Positions 47,871 through 58,500 of a DNA stretch of 64,000 nt are shown piece by piece (position 1 is the first letter of the stretch; each line of letters starts with the position of its first letter). Origin of the DNA: Atherix ibis. Lineage: Eukaryota > Arthropoda > Insecta > Diptera > Athericidae. The stretch is taken from assembly GCA_958298945.1 (NCBI GenBank), contig OY282609.1, positions 31,345,212 to 31,409,211 on the forward strand, written 5' to 3'. The notes under the pieces were generated by a model that was not told the origin of the DNA, did not search any database, and worked only from the letters and a program-made list of their open reading frames with translations. The translations under genes and the position numbers were made by a program.

Positions 47871-49129
47871 GAAGTTTTTATTGTGAACATATTAATAACT
47901 GCCCTCAATATAGCCAATTTCAACCCTAAAATATTATTATTGAAAAAGAAAGTTCTAATTGATAGACCACCAAAAATACAATTAAATAATTTGAAAATTC
48001 TCATCAATATTGCCGTCAAAACCACATGCTTTGAAAGAAAATCAGTCACCATTTATGAAAGTATCAATTTCAATGAAATAGTTTTCCGAAAATTGCAGAT
48101 AAATTAACGCGCGTGTATATTATTATTTCCATCAAATATCAAATATGAATTTTTATGGATACTCTTGGGTAGTTTTCGACAGTCTATGGTGTTCAAATTA
48201 AATGCATTTCAACATGGTCGGCAAAAGGAAGTCCTTCCATTCAAAAATAGAAATTTCAATCATTGCCATTGATGTAGTCAATTTTCATAGAATTGAAAAA
48301 CACAAATTACTCTAAAACTTAGTTTGATATAGAACTTCATCAGTTGGCATAGAATTTCAAATTAAAATCAACATAGTACCGAATAGAGTGCCATCCCATT
48401 CACATCGTATCGTTCATATAGATTTTTACTAAATTGCATAATAAATGCACATTTATATTTATTGTTGTCTAAAATATATGATGATAAAATGCGCAGTTTA
48501 GCTTTGATTGAATTGAGTATGAAGTACTAAAGCGAATTGATTTGAAATTACCATATGTGAATAGATTAATATCTGAAAGGAGAAGGGTAGGCCTTATGCT
48601 GTTAAGTCAGTATGGTCTCAGAGCAACAAAATTTTCGAACCAAAAGTGTGTGTGTATAAAAGTTAACTGAAATGATTTTCGGATTAGTATGGGGCTCTCA
48701 GTTACTGTAATGAATTTATTTAAATAAACAATTTCATGATATTCTGAAAGTCTAAAAAAAAATATTTCAAATTTGCGTTTCGTTCTTAATCCTTTTCTTA
48801 TCGTTATTATCAACACGTGATAACCGTGATTCCGGTCGGGGCCTGTTGAATCAAAGAATGCCAAATGTTCTGGTTACGCATCATGGTCATCCAGATGAAC
48901 AATTCCACATGTCCTCAGCATCCTGGATGTCGCCATTTGCTGCAAGTACGTTTCCCGATACTTATTACTAGATTTTAGCCTTTTTTCCCCAATTATTATT
49001 TTCTAATATTAGTCCCAGTGTTAGATATTTTCAAGTCCTCTTATTACTAGTGTTTATTTTTATTACCTTCAGTAAAATACTGCAATTATGAATACTTTTC
49101 ATTCAGTAAGTAAAATTAAATAATATCAA
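47871..49129. other. AT-rich intergenic DNA
   Basis: No gene recognised. The frames at 47883-48107 (plus) and 48607-48864 (minus) have no family match. Confidence 0.45.
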
Positions 49130-49385
49130 AATATTGATATGGCAAGGATAGTACAGGTGATCCTCGTATAATACGGTAGATAGTTTCCTAGAAAATGCCG
49201 TGTTATACGAGAATAAGTCAATACAAAATGGATTATGCCACGTGTATCCCAAATCACTGGCCATAACTTTGTTGGCCGATAAAGTCGCCTAGGCATTCTT
49301 TGGTGCCGGTTCACCACGGAAAACCTACTGTTTGGACTGTTCTTAGGTCTATGGTCACATAAATCCATGTTTCGTTAACGGTTAT
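49130..49385 (-). pseudogene. Mariner transposase remnant
   Basis: The minus strand reads VNETWIYVTIDLR in one frame, and RLYRPTKLWPVIWDTRGIIH (matching the usual KVMASVFWDSRGIIHIDYL region) in another. It ends at 'ccgtattatacgaggatcac'. Only the centre of the catalytic domain remains. Confidence 0.55.
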
Positions 49386-49917
49386 GAATAGATGCCAAAA
49401 TCATTCTGATTACACTATAACATCGCGCTTAATATTCTATTGAAGTTGAATTATGAGAAATCGTAGCTTTCTTTCTTTTATCCAAATGAGTTGTTAAAAT
49501 GTTCTGCAACCTTTCAATTAAGATGCTCACAGCCTCATCAATCATAAAAAAGGCGCAGACTCTCAATAAATTTTTTTCAGCTCCGCTATTATCTCATCAT
49601 TTGTTTTCTTTTTCATAAACAAATATTTTATCACTGTTTGATATTCGATTTTTTCCATTGCTGTAAAATCATCAAGGTTGTTCAACTTTAAATGGCTATC
49701 ACGCGCAAACTTAATGACGCAGCTACTTAAAAATTTGACATTGTTCTTGTGAAAGAATATATTTAAGAAAAATTGAGTTGTTTTAATAGTAGTAATACCA
49801 GCTCTAACCTATGTTTAGGTATTAATCATACAACCATCGTACGCTAGTGTTTTAGAAAATAAATAAAACAAATTAATAAAAATTGCGAACCAATTCTTTC
49901 CACATTTTTGTATGATT
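49386..49917. other. AT-rich intergenic DNA
   Basis: No gene seen before the LINE insertion; the 12 bases at 49918-49929 are its target-site duplication. Confidence 0.45.
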
Positions 49918-49929
49918 AATACTCTAATG

Positions 49930-51057
49930 ATCATTGAACAGTCGAACGAATGGAACAGCCCGCTCTATCTTCTCTTCGTTGACTTCGAAAGAGCCTTCGA
50001 CATGATTTCTCGCGACGCCATCTGGAGTGCTCTGGCTGAACTAGGCATCCCGCAGGCCATAATCGATCTAATCCGAGAACTATACCGCGAGGCCCCGTGT
50101 AGAGTGCGTCTCAAAGGACGAACCAGCGATACATTCAACATCTCGAGAGGAGTCAGGCAGGGTTGCATAATCTCGCCTATCCTCTTCATAATCGCCCTAG
50201 ACCAAGTTCTTCAACGCACGAACAGCACAGCCAGCAACGGTATACAGTGGACACTGCGTGAGAAGCTCCACGACCTGGACTACGCCGACGACATATGCCT
50301 CATGTCCCACACCTTCAACGGCATTCAGGAGAAACTGAATGCACTGGCCTCCAACGCAGAAAAAGTTGGGATGAGAATCAACATCAAAAAGACCAAATTG
50401 ATGCGTGTCGGCGCCACCTGCGAGAGACCCTTGATGCTACACGGTACCCAAGTCGAAGATGTCGAAAAGTTCTGTTACCTTGGCAGCATGCTCAGCAAGG
50501 ATGGTGGAACTGAAATAGACATCCAAACGTGCATCAACAAGGCGCGACAAGCGTACACCTCACTTGGGAACGTATGGCGTTCCAATCATCTCTCCATAGC
50601 ACTCAAACTTCGAATATTCAACTCCAACGTCAAGCCAGTCCTGCTGTACGGCTGCGAAACATGGAAAGTAACAGTCAGCACGACTTGCAAGCCACAGGCA
50701 TTTGTGAACAGATGCTTGAGGCGCATAAGCAAGATCTTCTGGCCGAACTGGATAACGAACGATGAGCTGCTTCTTCTCACGAAGCAAATACCCCTGCTAG
50801 ATAACATCAAACGCAGGAAATGGAGTTGGATTGGCCACACCTTGCGAAAACCACCTACGGACATAGCAAGGATGGCACTAGATTGGAACCCACAGGGCAA
50901 TCGCAGCAGAGGACGTCCAAGGACCACTTGGAGAAGATCAGTCGAGCGCGAACACCAACAAACTGCCAAATCATGGTCGGAAGTAAAAAGGCTCGCTCAA
51001 GACAGAAGCAGATGGAGAGAGTTCACAGAGGCTCTAGTGCCGCTATATGCTCCATAG
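49930..51057 (+). CDS. Reverse transcriptase fragment, open frame (RTE-type LINE)
   Basis: The frame is open from the insertion point to 51057. The apparent ATG at 49912 lies in flanking DNA. Motifs in order are LYLLFVDFERAFDMISRDAI (motif A, first catalytic Asp), GVRQGCIISPILF, LDYADDICLMSH (intact YADD), KTKLMRVG, FCYLGSMLSKDGG, LYGCETWKV, then a C-terminal RRKWSWIGHTLRK and NRSRGRPRTTWRR segment. No stop or frameshift occurs in about 375 codons. The endonuclease and the start of the RT are missing, so it cannot act alone. The preserved frame argues for a recent insertion. Confidence 0.9.
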   Translation: MIEQSNEWNSPLYLLFVDFERAFDMISRDAIWSALAELGIPQAIIDLIRELYREAPCRVRLKGRTSDTFNISRGVRQGCIISPILFIIALDQVLQRTNSTASNGIQWTLREKLHDLDYADDICLMSHTFNGIQEKLNALASNAEKVGMRINIKKTKLMRVGATCERPLMLHGTQVEDVEKFCYLGSMLSKDGGTEIDIQTCINKARQAYTSLGNVWRSNHLSIALKLRIFNSNVKPVLLYGCETWKVTVSTTCKPQAFVNRCLRRISKIFWPNWITNDELLLLTKQIPLLDNIKRRKWSWIGHTLRKPPTDIARMALDWNPQGNRSRGRPRTTWRRSVEREHQQTAKSWSEVKRLAQDRSRWREFTEALVPLYAP

Positions 51058-51131
51058 GAGTGACTGTGTTCTCATGTCTATGTGTTGTAACATAGAAATG
51101 AAAACCTGTCAAATAATAAAAAAAAAAAAAA
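49930..51131 (+). mobile_element. 5'-truncated LINE insertion with 12-bp target-site duplication
   Basis: AATACTCTAATG is present at 49918-49929 and again at 51132-51143 after an A-rich tail (51115-51131). The inserted DNA begins inside the reverse transcriptase, so it is a classical 5'-truncated retrotransposition. It is clearly richer in G and C than its surroundings. The C-terminal layout resembles the RTE-type LINEs, which lack RNase H. Confidence 0.95.
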
Positions 51132-51143
51132 AATACTCTAATG

Positions 51144-51590
51144 TCTTGCTAAAAACTTAAATAATTTGAAATAATCAAAAATCAACTATATAGAAGGGCG
51201 GATGATTTTGCTTTGAAGTCTGGGAAAATTTGCTTTTCATATCTTAACCAGCGAAAAGACGTAATAGTAGCAGTAAGATGCATTTTAAGCGAAAGGAAAG
51301 GAATGACCCCGCCGATCAAAAGTCACGCAAAGCCAAAAAGTGTTAACCTTTTCTCATGCCTTAAATATGAGCATCTCGTCGCTGAAATAACTCATGGTAA
51401 TCGCTCATAAAAAATAATTAACTTTTATATTTTCTTGCAGATTTGATTGAAAATGCTTTTAATAATAAAGAAATTATTAGAAAAGGTTTGTATTAATTGT
51501 AGTGAATTATATTTGAATAATTATATTTATACTTCTTATATTGTAATTTTTTTAATGTGTTTTGTAGAAAATTGGTGATAGTTATAATCA
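51144..51590. other. AT-rich intergenic DNA
   Basis: No gene recognised. The 65-codon frame at 51213-51410 has no domain. Confidence 0.4.
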
Positions 51591-51995
51591 AAGAAAATGT
51601 GGTGCGGCTGGCCTTACAGTACCCCATTTGCTCGACCCAATTTTCCAGTACATTTTCGATTGTCTGGGCCTGTATCTCTTCAATGACAACATTGATTTCG
51701 TGTTTCTAGGCCTCAATTGTGTCTGAATGGCTTGCGTAACATTTATCCTTAACGGCTCCCCACAGAAAATAATCCAACGGTCTCAAATCACAGCTCCGAG
51801 GCGGCCAATTGACATCAGAATTTTGGCTGATTATTCGGTTTTCGAAAGTTCTCAATATTTCCCAGTTTACTGGGAATGATGTTTTGTTTCATTCTTAAAT
51901 TTCAAGGTTCAATCCTTCTAATAAAAATAGAAATTTGAAAAAATAAACACTAGTTTTTTGTTTATTTACTTTTTAAAATGCAACTTTTATAGGTC
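51591..51995 (-). pseudogene. Tc1-mariner transposase C-terminal remnant
   Basis: The minus strand reads NRIISQNSDVNWPPRSCDLR, PLDYFLWGAVKDKCYASHSD and VLENWVEQMGYCKASR. CDLRPLDYFLWG contains the third catalytic Asp of a DD37/DD41-type element. The rest is absent. A terminal 'ccaccctgtat' lies near 51996. Confidence 0.75.
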
Positions 51996-52101
51996 CACCC
52001 TGTATTAAATTATTTACACTAAAATGTAGAATACCATTAAAAACTTAAAAAAATTAGAGCATATCAAATTTAAACTGCGGCATATTTTGGAGATGACAGT
52101 A

Positions 52102-53300
52102 CGAGGGTCGTTCAATAAGTCCTTATACACTTTCCCAACCGTTTTTCCAAAATTTTAATCCCGTCCAAAAAATAGGATTTTGGAAGTTCTGCAAAATACT
52201 CATCCGTTTGAGCAATGACGTCCTCGTTGGAAGTGAACCGTCGTCCGCCAAGCCATTTCTTCAGATTGAGAAAAGAAAATCTGGTGAATAAGCGGGATGC
52301 TGCAACAATTCCATACTCAATTCTACAATTTTGGCCATGGAAACAGCGCAGGTGTGCACACGCGCATTGTCCTGATGCAAGAGGATTTTTTTCTTCTTCA
52401 GATGGGGGCGTTTCTCTTTGATTTCCTCGGTCAACCGTTGCAATAACGACGCGTAATACGCTCCTGTTATTGTTTTTCCTTTTTCCAAGTAGTCGATAAA
52501 AATGATGCCCTGCGAATCCCAAAAGACCGTGGCCATCACCTTGCCGGCCGATGGCACAGTTTTTGCCTTCTTCGGAGCCCGTTCACCCTTGAAAATCCAC
52601 TGTGATGACTGTCTCTTCGTTTCTGGAGTGTAGTAGTGTATCCAGGTTTCGTCCACAGTGACATATCGACGAAGGAATTCGGCAGGATTGCGATGAAAGA
52701 GTGCCAACATAGCCTCAGAGTCCACTACACGATTACGCTTATTCTTCTCTGAGAGAAAACGCGGCACCCATCTTGCCGAAAATTTTTTCACTGACAATTT
52801 TTCATGCAAAATTGAAGCGACTGTACTTTTTTTGATATGCCCGTGGCCTCAACTAATTCGCGCACTTTAATTCGCCGATCGTTCAAAATCAGATCGTGGA
52901 TTTTATCGAAGATTTCAGGAGTAGACACCTCAACTGGGCGTCCTGAACGATGTTCATCTTTTGTGGATGAACAGCCACGTTTAAATTCATTCACCCAATT
53001 GCAAACCATCGCAAACACAGGTGCAGATGTGCCATGAACTGCATCCAACTCGGCTTTGATTTCTTTCGGGCTTAAGCCTTTCAAATGGAGATGTTTGATG
53101 ACAGCCCTAAACTCGCTTTTTTCCGTTGTTATGGACAAATAAATGTCGTTAACTTTAATCGACGATAGAAATGGACCTACACTATGGATCGGGCTAAAAT
53201 TTTGACAGCTTATATGTCGATAATGCTACTTACAAAAAAAAAATCTTTACCGACGAGCGCAATTTCTCGGATTTTCTAAGGACTTATTGAACGAACCTCG
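52102..53300 (-). mobile_element. Mariner with CGAGGGTCGTTCAATAAG termini, second copy
   Basis: CGAGGGTCGTTCAATAAGTC on the left and GACTTATTGAACGAACCTCG on the right are flanked by TA (52100-52101 and 53301-53302). At 1199 bp it is about 46 bp shorter than the copy at 26517-27761, to which it is closely similar in inverted orientation. Confidence 0.95.
52115..53138 (-). pseudogene. Mariner transposase, second copy
   Basis: The ATG of MEKSEF has become ACG; an in-frame ATG five codons upstream (MSITT) could replace it. The DNA-binding part is intact to VEATGIS. A frame change follows, then SARWVPRFLSEKNKRN, VTVDETWIHYYTPE (first Asp), VFWDSQGIIFIDYL and LLHQDNARVHTCAVSM (second Asp). A deletion after HPAYSPD removes the LAPSDY block, so the third catalytic Asp is lost. 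It continues out of frame to KKWLGGRRFTSNED. Confidence 0.9.
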
Positions 53301-53302
53301 TA

Positions 53303-53569
53303 CTTTGATTTTGGCAACGAGTTGAGTGATAACGAGACTTGCGTATTGAGGATAACAAACACTTGTAATCTATTTGTAAAATAAAGCTTAGTTAAATAAA
53401 TAAAAACAGTCTTTTACTCTATCCATTGAAACTACATAAGATCGTAACAATATTATAAAATTTATGTACAATAAAATATTTTTAAATATTGATTGAAGAA
53501 AGTTTGGGTACCTGTTGATTTTTTTTAAAATAAAGAATCGTTAACGAACGTCGGAAATTACAATTATGT
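53303..53569. other. AT-rich intergenic DNA
   Basis: Nothing recognised. Confidence 0.4.
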
Positions 53570-53945
53570 CTAAAAAAACAATATCATTCATATGACCGCC
53601 ATAACTCAGTTTCAACGACCTCAATTTCTAGTCGAATGTTTCTCTTCAGATCTTCAATTTTTCTTGAATGATTGGCATATACTTTTCCTTTTATATGGTA
53701 TCAAAGAAAAAATTTCAATACGGTGTCAAATTGCAAGATCATAACGGTCAGCTCACAACAGTGTTTCGTGAGGTTTATTCGATCAAAACAAACGGTTTGG
53801 GTGGTTTGTAGCACCATCTTGCTGAAAACAAAGCTCATTCACATTCAATTCATTCAATTTCGGTCACAAAAAGTTCGTTTAACATATCACGATATCGTTA
53901 AGAATTAATTGTAGCGGCTTCTTTACGATCATTTTCGAAGAAGAT
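53570..53945 (-). pseudogene. Tc1-mariner transposase remnant
   Basis: The minus strand reads LNELNVNELCFQQDGATNH, the second catalytic block, and further on out-of-frame KVYANHSRK-like and IEDLKRNIR-like segments of the C-terminus. No ends seen. Confidence 0.6.
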
Positions 53946-53949
53946 GAGG

Positions 53950-55500
53950 TTTTGCGCGGATGGTACAAAGAAGTTTGAATATTGTTGGACAAAGTGTATT
54001 AAACTAAAACGATATTATTGAAAAACAAATCAACTTTTATTGAATGAATAAATTCCTTGTTGCATTTATCACCGACTTATCAGACTGCCTTCGTAATCAC
54101 ATTATTTGTTCGGTCAATTGAAACTGTTTGATTTTAAATGTTAAAAATAAATCTCTTATTTTATTTAACTGCTTCTTTTATCAATAAATGTTTCTAAAAT
54201 ATCATTTTTTTGTAATTTAGAAGAACTAAAATACAAATCGACAATTTTCGAAATACAAATCGACAAAATCGTCAACCATTTTCCTAATGTATGATTTTTG
54301 ACAGTTTTGACAATTTTGCTTAAATATGCGAGTAGTTAGATAAATTGACAATCAGTAATGTTGCTTCATAAAATTTTAATGAAATTTGACGAAAATAAAA
54401 ATCTTATTTATTCTAATTCTTTTATTTATACATAATTTACATTTCAATTTTTATTATTTTTACTCTTTAATATAATTTAATTTAATCAAAGAATAAAACT
54501 TTTATTTATATAAATAAAAATGAATTGTGAAATTTGTGTCCCACATTTCAAACTCATCGCTTCTTCATATTTTTATAATTTTATATTTCAATCGTCCTTA
54601 ATCAATCAATAATTCGAAATGAACAGACACACTGTGGTCGGGATGAATGTTCTTTGCCCAAGCTTTGCATTCAATATTGATAATAATTCCTCCTAAAATA
54701 GTTGCGGAATTTATAAATTAATATTAAAAATCATTTTCTATAAATAATAGAAATTAAACATGTATTATTATTGTTCGTTATTTTGATGGTTTTGAATTCA
54801 TTAATTTTCTATTTTTCAGATTCATAATTTTAAGCAAATTTCTTATGTAAAAGTTAGGCTCGTTTTTTAAAAATAAATATTTTAGAGTAAAATTTTTGTT
54901 GTTGTAAGGTCTCTGAGACAAGAGCTAGAGGCCATTTTGTAGTGCCACGACCATGAGGCCATTTGTAGCGACTTCATGTTACGTGTAGGTTGTCATTGTC
55001 AGCTTCCCTAAAGAAACTGGTCGATGGTTATTTGAACGGAAAAGTCAGACGTTAAATTTTGTGGAGCAAATTTAGATGATTAAAAGAGGACTTGGAAAAT
55101 TAATAGTTGGATCTAGGAGCTCCACAATGGAAGTAGTCCTGTTCAAAAATAATGTCTGGGTTTAACTCTCAATCATTAAAAATATGGAGAATATGATTTG
55201 AACGCCACAGAAATGGCATGATGGACAGGAGGAAATCTTGGGTAAGTGCGTTATGCCCAATCCGAGTTCTAAGAAGTTTACTTGTCCAGAATTTCGGAAT
55301 GGTTTTTGAGTGGACTGAAGAAAATCTTCCATTTTCGGACTATCAGTAAATATAGCTACTCTTCTGTTGATTGGGAGGTTTATGGCAATCTCGACTGCCG
55401 TATTAATCGCCCACAACCAATGGCGAGCCTTCAGCAGGAAAAATTGCACTGTCTCGTTCACGTTACGTATTGCCGCCAAAAAGCTGGGTGACAGCAAAAG
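53950..55500. repeat. Segmental duplication, copy A (partner 61915-63560)
   Basis: From the mariner C-terminal scrap ('gacaaagtgtattaaact') through the last exon of the nervana-like gene and into the LINE in its last intron, this segment is colinear with 61915-63560. The offset between the two stop codons is 7,992 bases. Similarity is high in the exon (4 differences in 95 bases) and lower in the non-coding parts. Confidence 0.9.
54501..54506 (-). terminator. Polyadenylation signal of the nervana-like gene
   Basis: AATAAA on the minus strand, about 92 bases after the stop codon; also present in the duplicated copy. Confidence 0.5.
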
Positions 55501-58500
55501 ATGTTTAATGGTCATCAACAGTTGCATCCGTGAACATTATAACTGAATTACCGAGTCCATCCAGGAGTTCTAGGAATAATTTCCTGTAGCTAGATGGATC
55601 TGTTTGCCTTACTATACCTGTTGAGTGACGTAAAAACCCTCGACTTGGCTCCAACCTCGGTTTTCCACTCCGGCGAGCATCTGTTTTTATATATGAGATT
55701 AATACGGGATGTGTAAAGGTAGTGTGGGACTGGTTTTCGACCAGTTTCAATGGAAGTCTGGTGTGCTCCACTGGGTAATCGAGTGCAGCGATTGACGACA
55801 GCTGCTTCAACTTGCCTTTGCCTTGCTACTGGCATTCTGCCGTAAAGTAAGGGAATAGAGCAACATTCCGTTCAGTAGGGCGTTGGTTACTCCAATTGCT
55901 TCATTTTGTCTAATCTTATATTTACTACCAATCAGAATCTTCACCATATTACGAATGCAGTTGATTCGGTTGATAGTGTTATTAATCTGCAGGTTCCATC
56001 TCCCTCCGTGGGTAATTATGGAATCTGTCAGACTGAGGGTTCGAAGTTTCTATACTTGCCCCATTTTATTTGCTCCAGTTGTTGACAGTTGAGATGACCT
56101 CGCTGATGTTGAGTACCTCCTCCGCAGTCGGTTCTGCTGTCAGCACGAATAGATTGTCCTCATTTAGATAGTGTATTTTGGAGGAAAGATCATGTGACAA
56201 GGAGTGGATGTATGTGTTGAAAAAAGTAGTAGAAAGAGGGGAACCTTGTACGACCCCATTTTCTGTCATGCGTACTGATGAAAAATAACCGTTCGCCTTA
56301 ACCGTGACAGTTCAACCAGTCATATATAGGGTTTTCCAATAAGAGTGATATGATTTCTAAGTGACGTTTCGGCCATTTGTAATACACAGTGTGTCCATCA
56401 TACAATAAGCAGTGCCATCTATTGAAAATTTGCAGCATTAAAAAGATACATTCATCCTTTTTTAAACGCACCTAAATTCATGTAAATTGGATTACATAAG
56501 AACAACGTTTACAAATTATTCAATTTTATTATCAAAATAATCGTTCTCCAATTGCAACTTTTCGTGCGCCCACTTTCATCTGAGTGGTGCGGTAAATAAA
56601 CAAAACTGTCGATTCTGGTGCGAAGAAAATCCATAAATTATTCATGAACACCCATTACATTCACCTAAATTGACAGTTTGGTGTGGTTTTTGTTCTGGTA
56701 GAATAATCGATCCGTACTTCTTTCGAAATGAAGCTGGTAACACAGTTACTGTCAATGGAGAACGGTATAGATCGATGATAAGCAACTTCTTATGGCCGAA
56801 ATTGGAAGAAGTTGATCTTGACAACATCTGGTTCCAACAAGACGGCGCTACGTGCCACACAGCACGTGCAACAACCGAATTATTGCGAGAAAAGTTTGGA
56901 GATTCGATTATTTCAAGAAATTGTGACATTGAATGGCCTCCAAGAAGTTGTGATTTAACACCATTAGACTATTTCTTGTAGGGTTATTTAAAGTCATTGG
57001 TTTTTAACAATAAACCAGACACTCATCAAGCTTTAGAAGTCAATATTGAACGTGCTATTCATGGCGTACGACTTGATTTAGTGGAAAAAGTGCTCGAAAA
57101 TTGGGTTCATCGAATTCGTTCCTGCAAAAGAAGTCGTAGAGGTCTTTTAAATGTCGTTTTATTCAGAACTTAATTGTATCGATCGTACTTCACATTAAAT
57201 AAAAAACATTTGAATTTCCTTTACAATTAGTATGTTTTTTTTTTTTTTTTTAAAGAAATCATATCACTCCTTTTGGAAAACCCTATATAATCGAAACTGT
57301 CTTAAGCTGGTGTCTGAATAAACTCACCCTCAGCCACCTGTGAAATAATCCTGTGCATTCAGATATGATCGGAAGCCTTTAATAAGTCTACGAAAATAGG
57401 CAGCCCACACAATCGACATTTTTAGCAATTGTAAATATATAGCATGCTGTAAGTCCAGCAGCATAGTCAGAGTCGTCTTGAGAGAGCACAATTTTATATC
57501 ATTTATTTTATAAATTTCGTCTTGATTATGCCTCATGCGCGCGAATTATTATTTAAGATCTTTAATTTTGTTTGCATTTGAATAAAAAATAATTTCAACT
57601 TTATTTTTACTTACTTTGTGGTCGTTCGAACAAAATAGCGACAAACGGTGGCATGTATCCTTCGATATTTTGATCAGGGAAATAATATCCTGGAAAACCC
57701 ATTCGTGGAAAAAATTGAATCGGTCCAATATTCTCTTTATCAGCTGGAGTTTCACCTTCGCATGATACCCAAATAACATTTGTCTAAATCAAAATATATT
57801 AATTTATTTATTGAAATTTGAAGATGGATCTATTCTTTTAAGAATATTTGTCTATAAATATAATAAAAGACGGATCATGAAATATTTGTGCATATTTAAA
57901 GTTCTTATTACGTGCGATAGTCTAGACATGCTTGTGTCTTTAATGTGCTCCTTCAAGTAGTTGGGCATGTCTTCTGGCATGTTTGTTGTGTCGTTGTACA
58001 TATCTGGATACCAGTTGTTAACCTGAATGAATGATAGTATTGTTATTAATACTTATTATTTAAGTGGTATTTAATATTTGCTTTATGTTGAATAATAGTG
58101 GATAGAAAAATATATGTTACATTGTTCAATTTCAGGAATATACATGGTGTCGATCTATGGAATGCGTAGTAATTTTCTGATACGCAAGGTACGAATGAAT
58201 GAATATCGACTGAACACACTTTTCCTTTAGGTGGTGGATTTTCGAAACTGCATTCAACTTCGTTGCTGGATGCTCGTGGGTTTCGGTAAACTAGAAAAAT
58301 ATTTCGAAACTTCTTTTTCAATTTGCTTGATAGTCAAAGTGTTTATCGGTCGCATATTATAGAAATTTCTCAAACAAAATTATATCAATTTACTTACTAT
58401 CGGTGAATTTGTTAATTTCATCAACCCAATATTTTATACTACTTTGATTTGATGCAACATACCAAATTAGGCTACTTCCGCCATATTGTGCAGGTGGCTT

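Larger units (their letters stand above)
54890..57520 (-). mobile_element. LINE with RNase H in the last intron, inactive
   Basis: Minus-strand fragments, 5' to 3': an RT motif A region (near 57400, VDLLKASDHIRMH-like), then after a nested element (56327-57285) ENGVVQGSPLSTTFFN and IHSLSHDLSSKIHYLNEDNLFVL, where the YADD box is destroyed. RNase H follows (VIMFTDATVD near 55550, and INRRVAIFTDS) and a CPSCHFCGVQ end near 55215. Many stops. The 3' end is about 54890. Copies of its 3' part are at 39165 and 62890. Confidence 0.8.

Noticed and set aside
47883..48107. 74-codon plus-strand frame
   Set aside because: No domain is visible, the sequence is AT-rich, and its left end adjoins the N-terminal coding part of a minus-strand transposase.
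49912..49929. ATG at 49912 as the start of the LINE protein
   Set aside because: It lies in flanking host DNA and in the target-site duplication; the inserted element starts at 49930.
57549..57779. 76-codon minus-strand frame starting MLFGYHAK
   Set aside because: It overlaps exon 5 of the nervana-like gene in a wrong frame. The spliced frame (VIWVSCEGE) is the conserved one.
58046..58321. 91-codon unspliced minus-strand frame
   Set aside because: Its centre is exon 3 of the nervana-like gene in the right frame, but its ends are intron sequence.
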